Source: Serripes groenlandicus | Lineage: Eukaryota; Mollusca; Bivalvia; Cardiida; Cardiidae | Assembly (NCBI GenBank): GCA_031761405.1 | Contig: JASEVX010000001.1 | Coordinates: forward strand, 48,221,102-48,285,101 | Direction of reading: 5' to 3' | DNA: 64,000 nt | Part shown: one piece after another, positions 31,456-41,935 of the stretch | How the letters are laid out: every line of letters begins with the position of its first letter | Position numbering within the stretch: the first letter of the stretch is position 1 | Notes under the pieces: model-generated | What the model was told of the DNA's origin: nothing | Database searches by the model: none | Seen by the model: the letters and a program-made list of their open reading frames with translations, nothing else | Position numbers and translations under genes: made by a program

Positions 31456-31964
31456 TCACAAAGTGTACAACTCTAAGCGAAAAAAGGCTACATGTATTTC
31501 TATTTTTTTTCAAACGTTTCAATCATTTCGTCATATTTTGTTCGTTTTTTTTTTTCAAAAGCAGACGACTATTCAAATATCACGGCAGCCAGCCGTTAAA
31601 ACTAACCGCAGTGATTTATCAGTGAAACATGCCTAAAATACATATCAAAGTTGAGAGCTAGGTCATTCCGAGTTATCATACACGCCATTACAATACGCTG
31701 TATTTACCCTTTTCTACATACAACACAAACACAGCAGAAGAGTGTATAAGATACAGTCAAACCAGTGCTAAAGACCACCTTTGTATAGCAATTCATTGTC
31801 TAAAGCAACCACACTTTTAATTTACAATTACTAATTTTTCTGCACAAATGTTCCTGCAATTTAGGACCACCTGTGAATAAAAACCATTTTGGGTTTTTTC
31901 CCGTTGATGGTCTTTAAACACAGGCTGGACTGTATACGGAAAATCCCAATACATGTAAATTTAA

Positions 31965-32790
31965 TTATCGAATAGGGTTGTAAATGTTGTGACACAATGA
32001 GAATTTTCTCATTTTGTCTTAATGTTTTCCAAGTTCGTCTACTGCAGAATGGGCAACAGTCGTCTACTGCAGAATGGGCAACAGTCGTCTACTGCAGAAT
32101 GGGCAACAGTCGTCTACTGCAGAATGGGCAACAGTCGTCTACTGCAGAATGGGCAGCAGTCGTCTGCTGCAGAATGGGCAACAGTCGTCTACTGCAGAAT
32201 GGGCAACAGTCGTCTACTGCAGAATGGTCAACAGTCGTCTACTGCAGAATGGGCAACAGTCGTCTACTGCATAATGGGCAACAGTCGTCTACTGCAGAAT
32301 GGGCAACAGTCGTCTACTGCAGAATGGGCAACAGTCGTCTACTGCAGAATGGGCAACAGTCGTCTACTGCAGAATGGGCAGCAGTCGTCTGCTGCAGAAT
32401 GGGCAACAGTCGTCTACTGCAGAATGGGCAACAGTCGTCTACTTCAGAATGGTCAACAGTCGTCTACTGCATAATGGGCAACAGTCGTCTACTGCAGAAT
32501 GGGCAACAGTCGTCTACTGCAGAATGGGCAACAGTCGTCTACTGCAGAATGGGCAGAAGTCGTCTACTGCAGAATGGGCAACAGTCGTCTACTGCAGAAT
32601 GGGCAACAGTCGTCTACTGCAGAATAGGCAACAGTCGTCTACTGCAGAATAGGCAACAGTCGTCTGCTGCAGAATAGGCAACAGTCGTCTACTGCAGAAT
32701 AGGCAACAGTCGTCTGCTGCAGAATAGGCAACAGTCGTCTACTGCTGATGCGTCAAAATCCTCTTTAGCTACTAAACAATAAGTAACATG
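31965..32790 (-). mobile_element. family B MITE with an internal 25-bp satellite
   Basis: Left: GGGTTGTAAATGTTGTGACA, hairpin GAGAATTTTCTCATTTTG and TAATGTTTTCCAAGTTCGTC (31975-32040). Right: GTCTACTGCTGATGCGTCAA then AATCCTCTTTAGC (32736-32768). The array at 32036-32745 sits exactly at the GTCGTCTGCTGCAGATGCGTC motif of the element. Confidence 0.75.
32036..32745. repeat. 25-bp satellite array, about 28 units
   Basis: Head-to-tail units of ACTGCAGAATGGGCAACAGT plus CGTCT. Variants: AGCAGTCGTCTGCTGC (32154 and 32384), GGTCAAC, TGCATAATGG, and a final block with AGAATAGGC. The TGCATAATGG and GGTCAAC variants recur together in the same order, which suggests block duplication of about 225-250 bp inside the array. 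Since 25 is not a multiple of 3, all three plus-strand frames are open (up to 226 codons). They are not genes. Confidence 0.96.
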
Positions 32791-33484
32791 ATGACTTTAA
32801 CGTTCGTTGGAATGGAATAGGTTGACTGGTTTTCGGTGCATCTTGTTTGTCTTCCGTCGGGCGTTTGGCGGTTACAGACCTTGGGAACCTTGCATGACTG
32901 TATCACATCCAGCGCATAACCCTTTACCTCGTATATATGATATGGTTGTGTTGGTCGTGGTGGCAACAGTTGGCTTTTTTATAATAAAAAATCAGTGTGA
33001 AAAAAAGGAGAACGTGCATAAAACGAGTGTCTTCTTTGTCAAATTCTATTTTCGTTTCTCAACAGTTCTGTTGTTATTTCGATGTTGCTGAAGCATACGA
33101 TTCCTGATATTATACCTGACATGCATTGTCATTTCCATGAGACGACGACAAGCTGACTATTACTTTTGTATCAATATCCTAGTAATCATCCATGTGTGCT
33201 AATCTACATTTATATATAATTTTCAAATCTGAAATCAGAATTGATTTGAGGAAATTTAATCACATTGAATTGAAAAAAAGAAAAATTAAACGAAATAATG
33301 TAATAAAAAGAGAACGCAAAGCAGAGCTAAGGCATTAAATCGACATGCACTTTTGTTCATTCTTTGAATCCAATTGGTCAGGGCAAAACTATCCCCTTTT
33401 AACATTTAATCAGCTTTCATAAACTATTATATGAATCTCTGTTCGAAATTCTGATGATTACAAATGAAATGCAGATTCTTTACT
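32791..33484. other. no feature recognised
   Basis: Unassigned. A 94-codon frame at 32807-33091 (no ATG context, mixed composition) has no recognisable domain. Confidence 0.4.
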
Positions 33485-33611
33485 TTAACCTTTCCCAACA
33501 TTCAAAATATCTGCAGCAGACTGTTTGTTAACCCTTTCCCACATAAAACAATTTTGCAGCATGAGCAATTTCACCTTTGGCCACAATGTTTTCAAAAGTC
33601 GTCTGCTGTGT
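33485..33611. mobile_element. two family B left ends in tandem, internally deleted
   Basis: TTTAACCTTTCCCAACATTC with ATCTGCAGCAGACTG (33484-33522) is followed directly by TTAACCCTTTCCCACATAAA (33529-33548). GCATGAGCAATTTCACCTTT and GTTTTCAAAAGTCGTCTGCT then follow. The second copy jumps from the left end to the right half of the core. Confidence 0.7.
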
Positions 33612-34037
33612 ACGACTTAAACATGCAATACTGAGTCTGGCCTGCTTGTGTGGTACCCAATACCAGAGGGTTGTTTATGTGTGTACCGGTCCACATGTCA
33701 ATTTTCAAGTACTCGCTGTCCTTTCATCTCCTAGTTCAAGTTTTTAGATGTTCAAGTGGATGTTTGCGTTGGTGAAAAGTTTTGCACAAAGTTCCAAAGA
33801 ATCTCAAGAGTGATTCTTATTGAAACGTTGTTTACCATTTGTTGAATTAGAAATGGTTTGTCAATTCGCATTGTCTACAGCATATTACAAACACTACAAT
33901 ATACAATTTCTGAATATACGTAAATGGTGTTTTTGTAAGTAACGTCTACATGTCATGAACTGTACGTCGCACAGTTTAATGAATATCTCCACTGCTCACA
34001 TGCATACACATTAGCAATGTAAGCATACAAACAAGTA
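33612..34037. other. no feature recognised
   Basis: Unassigned AT-rich spacer. Confidence 0.35.
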
Positions 34038-34466
34038 AACCACATATTTATACAGACGCATTCTGACGCCTCTACAGCAGACGCCTTTTGAAACACTTGT
34101 AGCAAAATAAGCAGTGTCCTCTATTGCCACAACGTTTATTAATTAAATAAGTAAACTCTTATTTATATAGATTTTCAATCTCTTTGCCAAGATGTTTTTA
34201 ACCCTTTCCCTCAAATGGACGCTTCTGACGCCTCTGCAGCAGACGGCTTTTTGAAAACATAGTAACAAAAGAAGAAATTGCACAAAACGTGCAATTTCTC
34301 CTTTTGTCACAATGTTTTCCACTTTTAGTCATAGGTTATCCATTCAATTATAGAGATTTTCCATTATTTGACAAAATATGTTCAAAGTCGTCTGCTGCAG
34401 AATTGTCGTATGAGGGAAAGGGTTAAAGTCCCTGCTGCAATTTTTTGTTATGTGGGATAGGGATAA
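34038..34466 (+). mobile_element. family B MITE split by a family A insertion
   Basis: Left: CAGACGCATTCTGACGCCTC, TACAGCAGACGCCTTTTGAA, TATTGCCACAACGTTTATTA, TTTGCCAAGATGTTT. After the A element: AGTCCCTGCTGCAATTTTTT, GTTATGTGGGATAGGGATAA. The join restores a normal B right half. Confidence 0.75.
34198..34426 (+). mobile_element. family A TTAA MITE, full length (229 bp)
   Basis: TTAACCCTTTCCCTCAAATG to GAGGGAAAGGGTTAA. Hairpin GAAATTGCAC-AAAAC-GTGCAATTTC. TTAA on both sides, inside an older B copy. Confidence 0.92.
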
Positions 34467-34999
34467 TTTACATTCTCGATATGCATTAAGACCACACACA
34501 CAACTATTATGAAGTGAATACATTTCCGAACCCGCAGTAAATCTGAAATCGTACGAAAGGAGAAAGTCGCATGATGACGCGGTTAAATTCGGAAGCCACA
34601 AGTAAGACGAGAGAAGGGTAGAAAGAAAACACTATTCTCTTTATGCCATACGAGTCATGCAAGGGCTTTTACCGGTTGCTCTAAGGTCATTACTTTTCAG
34701 TTTAACTTTTGTGCATTATTTACCGTCAGTGCGGTCATTGGGAGGTCATTGCAGCAAAAGGTCAAATGGGGTAACATTCTCTCTTCACACCTCATTGCAA
34801 ACCCCGGCTATATCGTCCAGATTTGTACTTAACAAGGATAGGCACAAACCCCATTATATTCTAAACGAAAAACGAGTTTTATTGCAGCGATCAAATTAAG
34901 AGACCAATGCAAAGCTGATGATAAAATATACCAAAACGAGAGATGGTACTTATAGTCATGTATTGATGACTCCCGACCTCATATTTGCTACAACATAGA
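34467..34999. other. unassigned; holds a weak small ORF
   Basis: See the frame at 34657-34899. No repeat recognised. Confidence 0.4.
34657..34899 (+). CDS. possible small ORF (80 codons), unproven
   Basis: ATG frame beginning MQGLLPVALRSLLFSLTFVH, with a basic then hydrophobic start that could pass for a signal peptide, followed by a Ser/His/Arg-rich stretch. There are few cysteines, no domain, no flanking splice sites that I can defend, and no neighbours to give context. A random frame is the default reading. Confidence 0.12.
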   Translation: MQGLLPVALRSLLFSLTFVHYLPSVRSLGGHCSKRSNGVTFSLHTSLQTPAISSRFVLNKDRHKPHYILNEKRVLLQRSN

Positions 35000-35235
35000 T
35001 TAACCCTTTCCCACTTGCAGACATATATGGATGCATCTGCGACAGACGACTTTTTAAATTATTTTAGCAAAAGGAGAAATTGCTCATAATGAACCACTTT
35101 TCCTGCCACAATGTTTTCAACCGTATTCAATAATTATACTTTCATATATTGAATGTTTTCATATATTTGCCTAGATGTGTTCAAACTCAAAGTCGTCTGC
35201 TGTAGATTTGTTGTATGTGGGAAATGGGGGGTTAA
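35000..35235 (+). mobile_element. family B MITE, near full length (236 bp)
   Basis: TTAACCCTTTCCCACTTGCA, GATGCATCTGCGACAGACGA, AGAAATTGCTCATAATGAAC, GTTTTCAACCGTATTCAATA, AAGTCGTCTGCTGTAGATTT, end GTGGGAAATGGGGGGTTAA. Confidence 0.85.
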
Positions 35236-35741
35236 ATTCATTAATCGCTAGTGATTGTTGACAGTTGAACCAAATGGTAATCGAATTTAAATACCGATAT
35301 GCCTGAACGTGTACATTACCGATCAATCGGTTCTTCAATGAGGGGAACAGAAATGAAAATTAAAAATGACATCGACCATAGGCATCCATATTGTATTGAA
35401 CTATCATTTTATCCACTTATAACTAAAGCTCTGTCCCAACGAAAAGCAATGAAGATAGATAAATGCTCTCTGCACTTTCTAATTCTTTTTTATAAATGTT
35501 TTCCTGACATATCCCAAGGAAAAATGTTGGTTCTGACAGTAATTTGTCATTAATTGCAGAAAACAAATAATGTCCTTCTGATTTAGTTTAAACCGTATTG
35601 ATTATTACACAATGCATATACAATACATGTACGAGTTAGTGCAATACTCTTATTCGACGTTATCTTCAACACAATCGAACTTCAGACGACGAATTTCAAA
35701 ACAATTCGGCCGAAGATAGTTCTCTCTTTAAATGATAGTAA
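35236..35741. other. no feature recognised
   Basis: An 84-codon frame (35299-35553) begins MPERVHYRSIGSSMRGTEMK but has no recognisable domain. Confidence 0.4.
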
Positions 35742-35876
35742 AATAATTGAACAAAGTTGAAACAGTCCTGGTTAAAGTGAAGTTTCTCATTATGTGCAAG
35801 TTCACCTTTTGCAACAACTAAATCAAAAGTCGGCTGCAGATGTGTCAAAAAGCGTTTGCTTATGAAAAAGTATTAA
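35742..35876. mobile_element. family B MITE, right two thirds
   Basis: AAAGTTGAAACAGTCCTGGT, TTTCTCATTATGTGCAAGTT, CACCTTTTGCAACAAC, AGTCGGCTGCAGATGTGTCA. Confidence 0.65.
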
Positions 35877-35930
35877 AAACAAATTCTTTGTATTTGGACA
35901 CTCTCATTACCAATCACTAAGGGTAGCATG

Positions 35931-36153
35931 TACCCTTTCCCTCATAGAGACGCATTTTGACGCCTATACAGCAGACGACTTTTAAAAAGAGGAATAATTG
36001 CTCAAAATAAGCAAGTTCTCCCTTTTCCACTATGGTTCCAACTCTATTAAACAATTTCGCATTCAATTTTACAGAGATTGTTCTTCTTTGTTATGCAAAA
36101 ATAATTTCAAATTCGTCTGCTGAAGATTTAGTTGTACGTGGGAAAGAGTTGAG
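35931..36153 (+). mobile_element. family B MITE, near full length
   Basis: ACCCTTTCCCTCATAGAGAC, CCTATACAGCAGACGACTTT, AATTGCTCAAAATAAGCAAG, TTCGTCTGCTGAAGATTTAG, end GTGGGAAAGAGTTGA. Confidence 0.75.
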
Positions 36154-36950
36154 TTTACTTCGTGTGCGCTATCGTTATTGCAGCTGCGTCTGACCCCGCT
36201 GTGCCCTGCAATCGGAGTGTTTCGGCTGCTACCGGCCGTCTCGTGGGGAGATATGGGAACATTCGCCAAGAAGTCATTTATTATCGTCTAACGAAATTAC
36301 AGTTGTTCTTTCATTACTTTCACCCCGCTTATAAATAGGCAGCACTATTAAGTGGATATTGGTTGTACTAGCAATTACTCCTCATAAAATGATATCGTCT
36401 CTTAAACATTTACCTTCTAGAGTTGCATGCTTTGGAAACACCTGGACAGAAAATGAAACAGCGTGGAAAAGGAAAGTATTATGAGCCATTTTCACACAGT
36501 ATTTTCACAAAAAAAGTCAACTGCAAAGTCAATTGCAGAGACGTCAAAATATGCATTTATCTGAGATTGAGCCTACAGAAGGTCGATCCGATTCAGAATA
36601 AATGCCTTCACAGCCTTCTAAGCAGACGGCTTGTTAAAAGCTAATAATAATAATAAAAAAATTAAAAGACATCATCATATATAAACAACAAAACAACGAT
36701 CCGAAATGGTGTTCAGTTATTGGGAGCTACAAATTGAAGTCATGCAATGCTAATTTTGTAATACTTCAATTAATTTGGTGTCTTTGGAATTCGCTACCTA
36801 TAGCAATCGTCTTGAACCCCTTGCTAAAAATGGAAAAAAAATCGCTGAAAACAAGTTCGTCCGTATATAGTACTTGACGGTTAGAAATACAAAACGAAGA
36901 TCAAGGTAAAAACCCAATCAGACTGTACAAATTCTCGTAAACGATGTTCA
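36154..36950. other. no gene; unassigned
   Basis: GC-richer patch at 36165-36255 with no coding frame that I trust. The rest is AT-rich. Confidence 0.4.
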
Positions 36951-37303
36951 GAAAAAATTGGGAAAAAACACACACTACCTCTTTAGGAGACTTAAAATAG
37001 TCTCTCTATATTGTCCATATTCTATAATAATAATGACCGTAATGTTATTGTATGAGAATATTCGGGAAATCCCACACAGGACCGTGTTACTATAAATAGC
37101 CTCTATATAAGGTATTTGTCATTATTATTATGCTATATGAACCATATAGAGGCTATTTAAAGCAACACGGTCCTGGGTGTGATTCCACAAATGTTCTCGT
37201 GCGAAATCATAACGGTCATCATTATTATAGCACATGGACAATATAAAGAGACTACTTGATGTATCTAAACGAGGTATTGTGTGTTTTTTCCCATTTTTTT
37301 CTC
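36951..37303. repeat. 353-bp foldback palindrome
   Basis: Arms at about 36951-37112 and 37142-37303 are inverted copies of each other with scattered mismatches and small indels. Matching pairs include GGGAAAAAACACACA against TGTGTGTTTTTTCCC, CTATATTGTCCAT against ATGGACAATATA, AGGACCGTGTT against AACACGGTCCT, and AATAGCCTCTATAT against ATATAGAGGCTATT. The centre is AT-rich. No obvious target duplication or coding. Possibly a foldback-type MITE. Confidence 0.88.
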
Positions 37304-37435
37304 AAATGAAAATTCGGCTGCCTGTGCAGATATTCACCATTCTACGGCTGACAGTCTGGTGATTGATTATCTATGACGAAATAAGTGGGAGGAAAAACTA
37401 CACGTTTAAAAGCAGACGTTTGATACTTAATAAGG

Positions 37436-37640
37436 AAACATGTATTATTCGATTGGTGTGTTAAAGCTACTTTCATCAGTATTTCCAATAGATCACGGCG
37501 TATCAAAGGTATAACACCTGTTTTTTACTCTCTTATTAACTCTTATGGAAACATGTATTATTTGATTGGTGTGTTAACACTACTTCAACACTATTTCGAA
37601 TAGATAACGACGTATCAAAGGTATAACACCTGTATTTGAA
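37436..37640. repeat. 113-bp direct duplication
   Basis: Two units beginning AAACATGTATTATT at 37436 and 37549, sharing GATTGGTGTGTTAA and CGTATCAAAGGTATAACACC. The end of each unit (CCAATAGATCACGGCG) resembles the S1 SINE tail read in reverse. Confidence 0.85.
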
Positions 37641-38178
37641 TATGTCACCAACTAGCCAGTCATAGGGCCATCACTGCAACCCTGAACGCTAAGTCTTTGG
37701 TATGAATCGACATGGGCTCGAATCCTTGTCTCCAGCTTCCGAGACGTATGCACACTATGTTATGTACACCGTATTTGAGCTGTGCCCTTCGAAAACCAAC
37801 AATTTCGTAATTATTGTGATTACGTCTGCGCTTTAATGCTAAATGATTCAAACAGCTACTGCTCTACACATTTCTGGTACTATTTGGTGAACAGTGCAGG
37901 GCCAGATCAATGTGTGCGGATTCCCTGTCTAATCTGGATCAAAAACTGCTCGTAAATGCCTTACGGTTGGTTTTCGCAGAGTGCCAATCATTTATCAATA
38001 CATAGCGCGTCGGTATATCTAGTTATTTAGACTATTCTCGAACTATTTCACCGTATTATCATTTTCAAAACGTGGATTCATTTACTACGGCCTCCTTGAT
38101 TTTAATTACTCATATATTTGTCTTGGGTATATACTACTTTTCAATATAGCAGTTACATAAAGTTTAGCAGCACAAGGA
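37641..38178. other. no gene; trace of an old MITE
   Basis: GCCAGATCAATGTGTGCGGA and GTAAATGCCTTACGGTTGGT near 37902-37972 look like a worn MITE related to D. A (minus-strand) 63-codon frame is not convincing. Confidence 0.4.
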
Positions 38179-38408
38179 TTAACCATTTCCCTCATATAGA
38201 CGCTTTCTGACGCTTCTGCAGCAGACAGCCTTTTGAAAACATAGTGACAAAAGAAGAAATTGCTCAAAACGAGCAATTTCTCCTTTTGCCACAATGTTTT
38301 CCACTTTTAGTCATAGGTTATCCATTCAATTATAGAGATTTTCTATTTTCTGACAAAATATGTTCAAAGTCGTCGGCTGCAGAATTGTCGTATGAGGGAA
38401 AGGGTGTA
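38179..38408 (+). mobile_element. family A TTAA MITE with a mutated right end
   Basis: TTAACCATTTCCCTCATATA on the left. Hairpin GAAATTGCTC-AAAAC-GAGCAATTTC, the GCTC/GAGC stem version. Right AGTCGTCGGCTGCAGAATTG and GAGGGAAAGGGTGTAA. Confidence 0.9.
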
Positions 38409-38457
38409 AGATACATTACGATAACATTCTCCCTTCAATTGAACATCATCGGTAGAT

Positions 38458-38535
38458 TTAACCCTTTTCCTCATACGACAATTCTGCAGCAGACGACTTT
38501 GAACATATTTTGTCAAAAATGAGGGAAAGGGTTAA
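38458..38535 (-). mobile_element. 78-bp deletion derivative of family A
   Basis: Begins TTAACCCTTTTCCTCATACG, keeps AATTCTGCAGCAGACGACTT and GAACATATTTTGTCAAAA, then jumps straight to ATGAGGGAAAGGGTTAA. Both TTAA borders are kept, and hairpin and left subterminal motif are gone. Confidence 0.9.
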
Positions 38536-39953
38536 AAAACTATCCTTTGCAAATAATTATATACGAAAGCGAACAGTTTCAAACAACAAATTTAACTCTA
38601 AGCATAAGTAAACTGGACTTACTTATTCATAGATCGCAAGCAATGTTAAATAAGTGATCAAAAGCAAGGAAAACAATGATTCTCAAAAACGCGAATAAAA
38701 CCTTCATATTTGATATAGTGTTAGTTCAATGAAGAAGCTCAAATGCGTATATTTTATGTCGATTATGATAATATCATATTATGTTTATAATTTCCCCTCT
38801 GGCGCCTCGACACTGAGTCTGACCACGCTTCATGACGTAGCGAGGGCTATTTTTGACTGACCATCAAAGCGCAGCACTTTTTCTTTGTGCGAGAAATATT
38901 ACCCCAAATATCCTGCAAAATTCATAACGCACCGGTCAACTGCAGCAATATGCAGCTCACAACTGATCTAACAATAGGCTGACCAACACTCGCTTTGTTA
39001 AAATAGTTAAACAGTTTATTCAATACTTTTTACGAAATTTGCTCATACAGGAAGAAACTTGCAAACGCTATGTAATAGTTGTACGGGGGAAGCTTACAGG
39101 TTCTGATGTTTATTTCGTTGACAATGTCGAGTTATTAACCTGACTAGTTATTATGAATATTATGCAATTAACATGATGTTAATTCCACGTGTTGTGTAAA
39201 TGACATTGCAACTGTTGATTGGACAGTGAATTATTACGACTGCGACATAGTGTTGAAGCAGTTCTTACTAACTAAATAATAGGGTATGTATAATTATTAT
39301 TATTTAATTTTTGTATTTTGATGAATATCTTTGATAATTTTTACTTAAAAAAATAAAAAATGTTCTATTGCAAATGTGTTACTAGTTTACTGTAAAGGTA
39401 TTTATATAATCTAATGTACTTTGTTTGAACTTTTTGAACTGGTCATAAATGGGAAATGATTGTTATGTCACATTGTTACAAATGATCAGTTAAATAACTT
39501 AATAGAGAAATTGTAAAATAGACTCATTTCGGAAACTGACGAAAAAGGCATTCATTACTCACATCAAAACGACAAAAATGCCACAAGAGCATATAAGTAG
39601 TATCTGACTTTGAGTTTTAATCACAGTCCCTGCTTTTGTAAACAGGGTTGGCCCATCACTTTATAACCGGCTTTTTTACACTTCTTTATCAAGTAACATA
39701 TACTGAGTCAGAGAATATGAATATAGTGCATATAGCAAACAGAGATTATTCTCATTTTGATAATTTATCATTTCATGGTTGTAATTTTAAAAGTCTGTAG
39801 AATTGCCAAATTGTGTAATTTGTCTAATAACTATCCGTTCACTCTAGCGACGTAATTTGAAGCCCATTGTCAATTGCCATAAAACCACTCATCGTGTATC
39901 TAAACTAACGAGTGGGGATGTACTTTAACTAGAAGTTACATCACATTATTTTC
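38536..39953. other. no feature recognised
   Basis: About 1.4 kb, AT-rich. A slightly GC-richer patch lies at 38800-38990. No coding-like frame of note and no repeat that I recognise. Confidence 0.4.
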
Positions 39954-40168
39954 TTAACCCTTTCCTTTACATACAACACATATACAACAGACGACTTCAT
40001 AAACATATGGGGAAAAATAAATGAGATCTCTATAAATAAAAGTATATTTTATTTATGCAATTAAAAACATTGTGGCAAAAGGAGAAATTGCTCATTATGA
40101 CTGCACTGTTTTTAAATGTTGTCTGCATAAGATGCTTCAGAACGTGCCTGCATGTGGGGTAGGGTTAA
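39954..40168 (-). mobile_element. family B MITE, near full length
   Basis: TTAACCCTTTCCTTTACATA, ACAACAGACGACTTCATAAA, AAAACATTGTGGCAAAAGGA, AATTGCTCATTATGACTGCA (right hairpin arm deleted), GTGGGGTAGGGTTAA. Confidence 0.8.
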
Positions 40169-40179
40169 TATACCTTTGA

Positions 40180-40325
40180 TATAATGAGCAATTTTTCTTC
40201 TTTCGCCACATTGTTTTAAAACGTACTCGATGGTTGTACTTTCATTTCTAGATATTTCCATTCTTCATTTCTTGATGTTTTCAAAGTTGTCTGCTTCAGA
40301 TGTTTTGTTTGTGAGAAAGGGTAAC
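40180..40325. mobile_element. family B MITE, right part
   Basis: ATAATGAGCAATTTTTCTTC, GCCACATTGTTTTAAAACGT, GATGTTTTCAAAGTTGTCTG, end GTGAGAAAGGGTAA. It follows the 39954 copy directly. Confidence 0.7.
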
Positions 40326-40480
40326 ACATAAATCACGCAACCATACATTCTGATCTGTGTTTCTACTCACTTCTAGGGCTGTGTGACACGAACAGTGCAC
40401 ACGCTGATCCGACTAGCCGTATTTAACTTTTCTCACATACTTCCAACTCGTTATGAATAACCAGATTTAAAAAGAAAAGT

Positions 40481-40830
40481 GAAATCGTGCAATGTTTGCA
40501 ACTGTATATGAGATCGTGCAATGTTTGCAACTTTATATGAGATCGTGCAATGTTTGCAACTGTATATGAGATCGTGCAATGTTTGCAACTTTATATGAGA
40601 TCGTGCATTGTTTGCAACTGTATATGAGATCGTGCAATGTTTGCAACTTTATATGAGATCGTGCATTGTTTGATATTGTATATAAGATCGTGCAATGTTT
40701 ACAACTTTATATGAGATCGTGCAATGTTTGCAATTGTATATGAGATCGTGCAATGTTTACAACTCTATATGAGATCGTGCAATGTTTGCAACTCAATATG
40801 AGATCGTGCAATGTTTACAACTCTATATGA
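40481..40830. repeat. 29-bp tandem repeat, 12 units
   Basis: Units GAGATCGTGCAATGTTTGCA plus ACTGTATAT. GTATAT and TTATAT versions alternate over much of the array, suggesting an earlier 58-bp dimer unit. Not open in any long frame. Confidence 0.95.
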
Positions 40831-40902
40831 TAACAACACTTTTGATTTTCTCCAGATATAAGGTATTTATCCAGATTATTGTAAAGCAGACGATTCAAAC
40901 AT

Positions 40903-41132
40903 ATCCTTTCCCTCATACAGACGATTTATGAAGCCTCTGCAGCAGACAACTTCAGAAAAAATTGTGACAAAAAGAGAAATTGCTCATGATGATTAATGTT
41001 CTTCTTTTGTCACAATGTTTTCAACATTATTCAAAAATAATTCTTTCATTTATAGAGAAATTCCGTTATTTTTGATTAATGTGTTTTCAAAAGTCGTTTG
41101 CTGCAGATGTGTTGTTTGTTGGAAAGGGTTAA
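40903..41132 (+). mobile_element. family B MITE, near full length (230 bp)
   Basis: TCCTTTCCCTCATACAGACG, CCTCTGCAGCAGACAACTTC, AGAAATTGCTCATGATGATT (right hairpin arm lost), TCTTTTGTCACAATGTTTTC, AAGTCGTTTGCTGCAGATGT, GGAAAGGGTTAA. Confidence 0.82.
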
Positions 41133-41340
41133 AGCAGACGACTCATATCAGGTACATGGTTAAATAAAAAAAGATAATATAAAACGATATGATGTTCTCA
41201 AATCTGATCTCACTGATGATTTATTCGGCCAATTCAAATGATGCGTCTAGCAACTTGGAGGCCTTATTGACTCGCCGTAACTGGGTCATGTACATGTACA
41301 TTGGCGTCCAAATAGTGTGGCTTCACTTCAAGCTTTTTTG

Positions 41341-41560
41341 TTGACCCTTTCCCCACTTGCAGGCGCTTTTTGGGGCATCTGCAGCATTTGATTTTTGAAA
41401 ACATAGGGACAAAAAGAGAAATTGCTAATTTCTCCTTTTGCTACAATGTTATTAACTTTACTCAATAAATATACTTTCATTTTAAGATATTTACTACAAT
41501 TGACAGATCATGTTTTGAAAGTCGTCTGCTGCAGATTGCTTGTATGTGAGAAAGGGTTAA
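41341..41560 (+). mobile_element. family B MITE, near full length (220 bp)
   Basis: TTGACCCTTTCCCCACTTGC, GGCATCTGCAGCATTTGATT, the hairpin collapsed to AGAAATTGCTAATTTCTCCT, AGTCGTCTGCTGCAGATTGC, GTGAGAAAGGGTTAA. Confidence 0.85.
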
Positions 41561-41589
41561 AGAAACACTGAGGTCTGTATATAACATTA

Positions 41590-41705
41590 ACGTGGACGGT
41601 GAAGACTCTGGTGAGACTGTGCATACGCAGGCTCGTCATGATCTTCACCGTACCCGGATGCATCAAGACCCCCACATCGCGAGACGCGGCTCAGACACCT
41701 TCCTC
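41590..41705. repeat. dispersed repeat related to 7165-7333
   Basis: GACTCTGGTGAGACTGTGC and CATCGCGAGACGCGGCTCAG match wording at 7187-7205 and 7311-7326. Similar text occurs at 48930-48972 (AAATCGCTAGACGCGTGTCA). Confidence 0.55.
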
Positions 41706-41935
41706 GGTAAACTTTTCACCTCATCTAAATGCTATATATATGTATGTGTGTGTGCATTTTAGTAAATTCCTTTATTGGAAAACCGCAATTAAAATGACAG
41801 TACTAAGGTGTGTTTTATTGATGGGGGAACAGACATTTTTTCCGTTTATTATTCATACGACAATTTCCTGCGTCAGCCTATGTTTTATTTTATTTTAAAT
41901 GCCTGTCTTTTTAAAAAACATTTCTTGTAAATTAT

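Noticed and set aside
31997..32677. 226-codon open frame (and two others) on the plus strand
   Set aside because: Direct translation of the 25-bp satellite. All three frames are open for the same reason, with no start context or domain.
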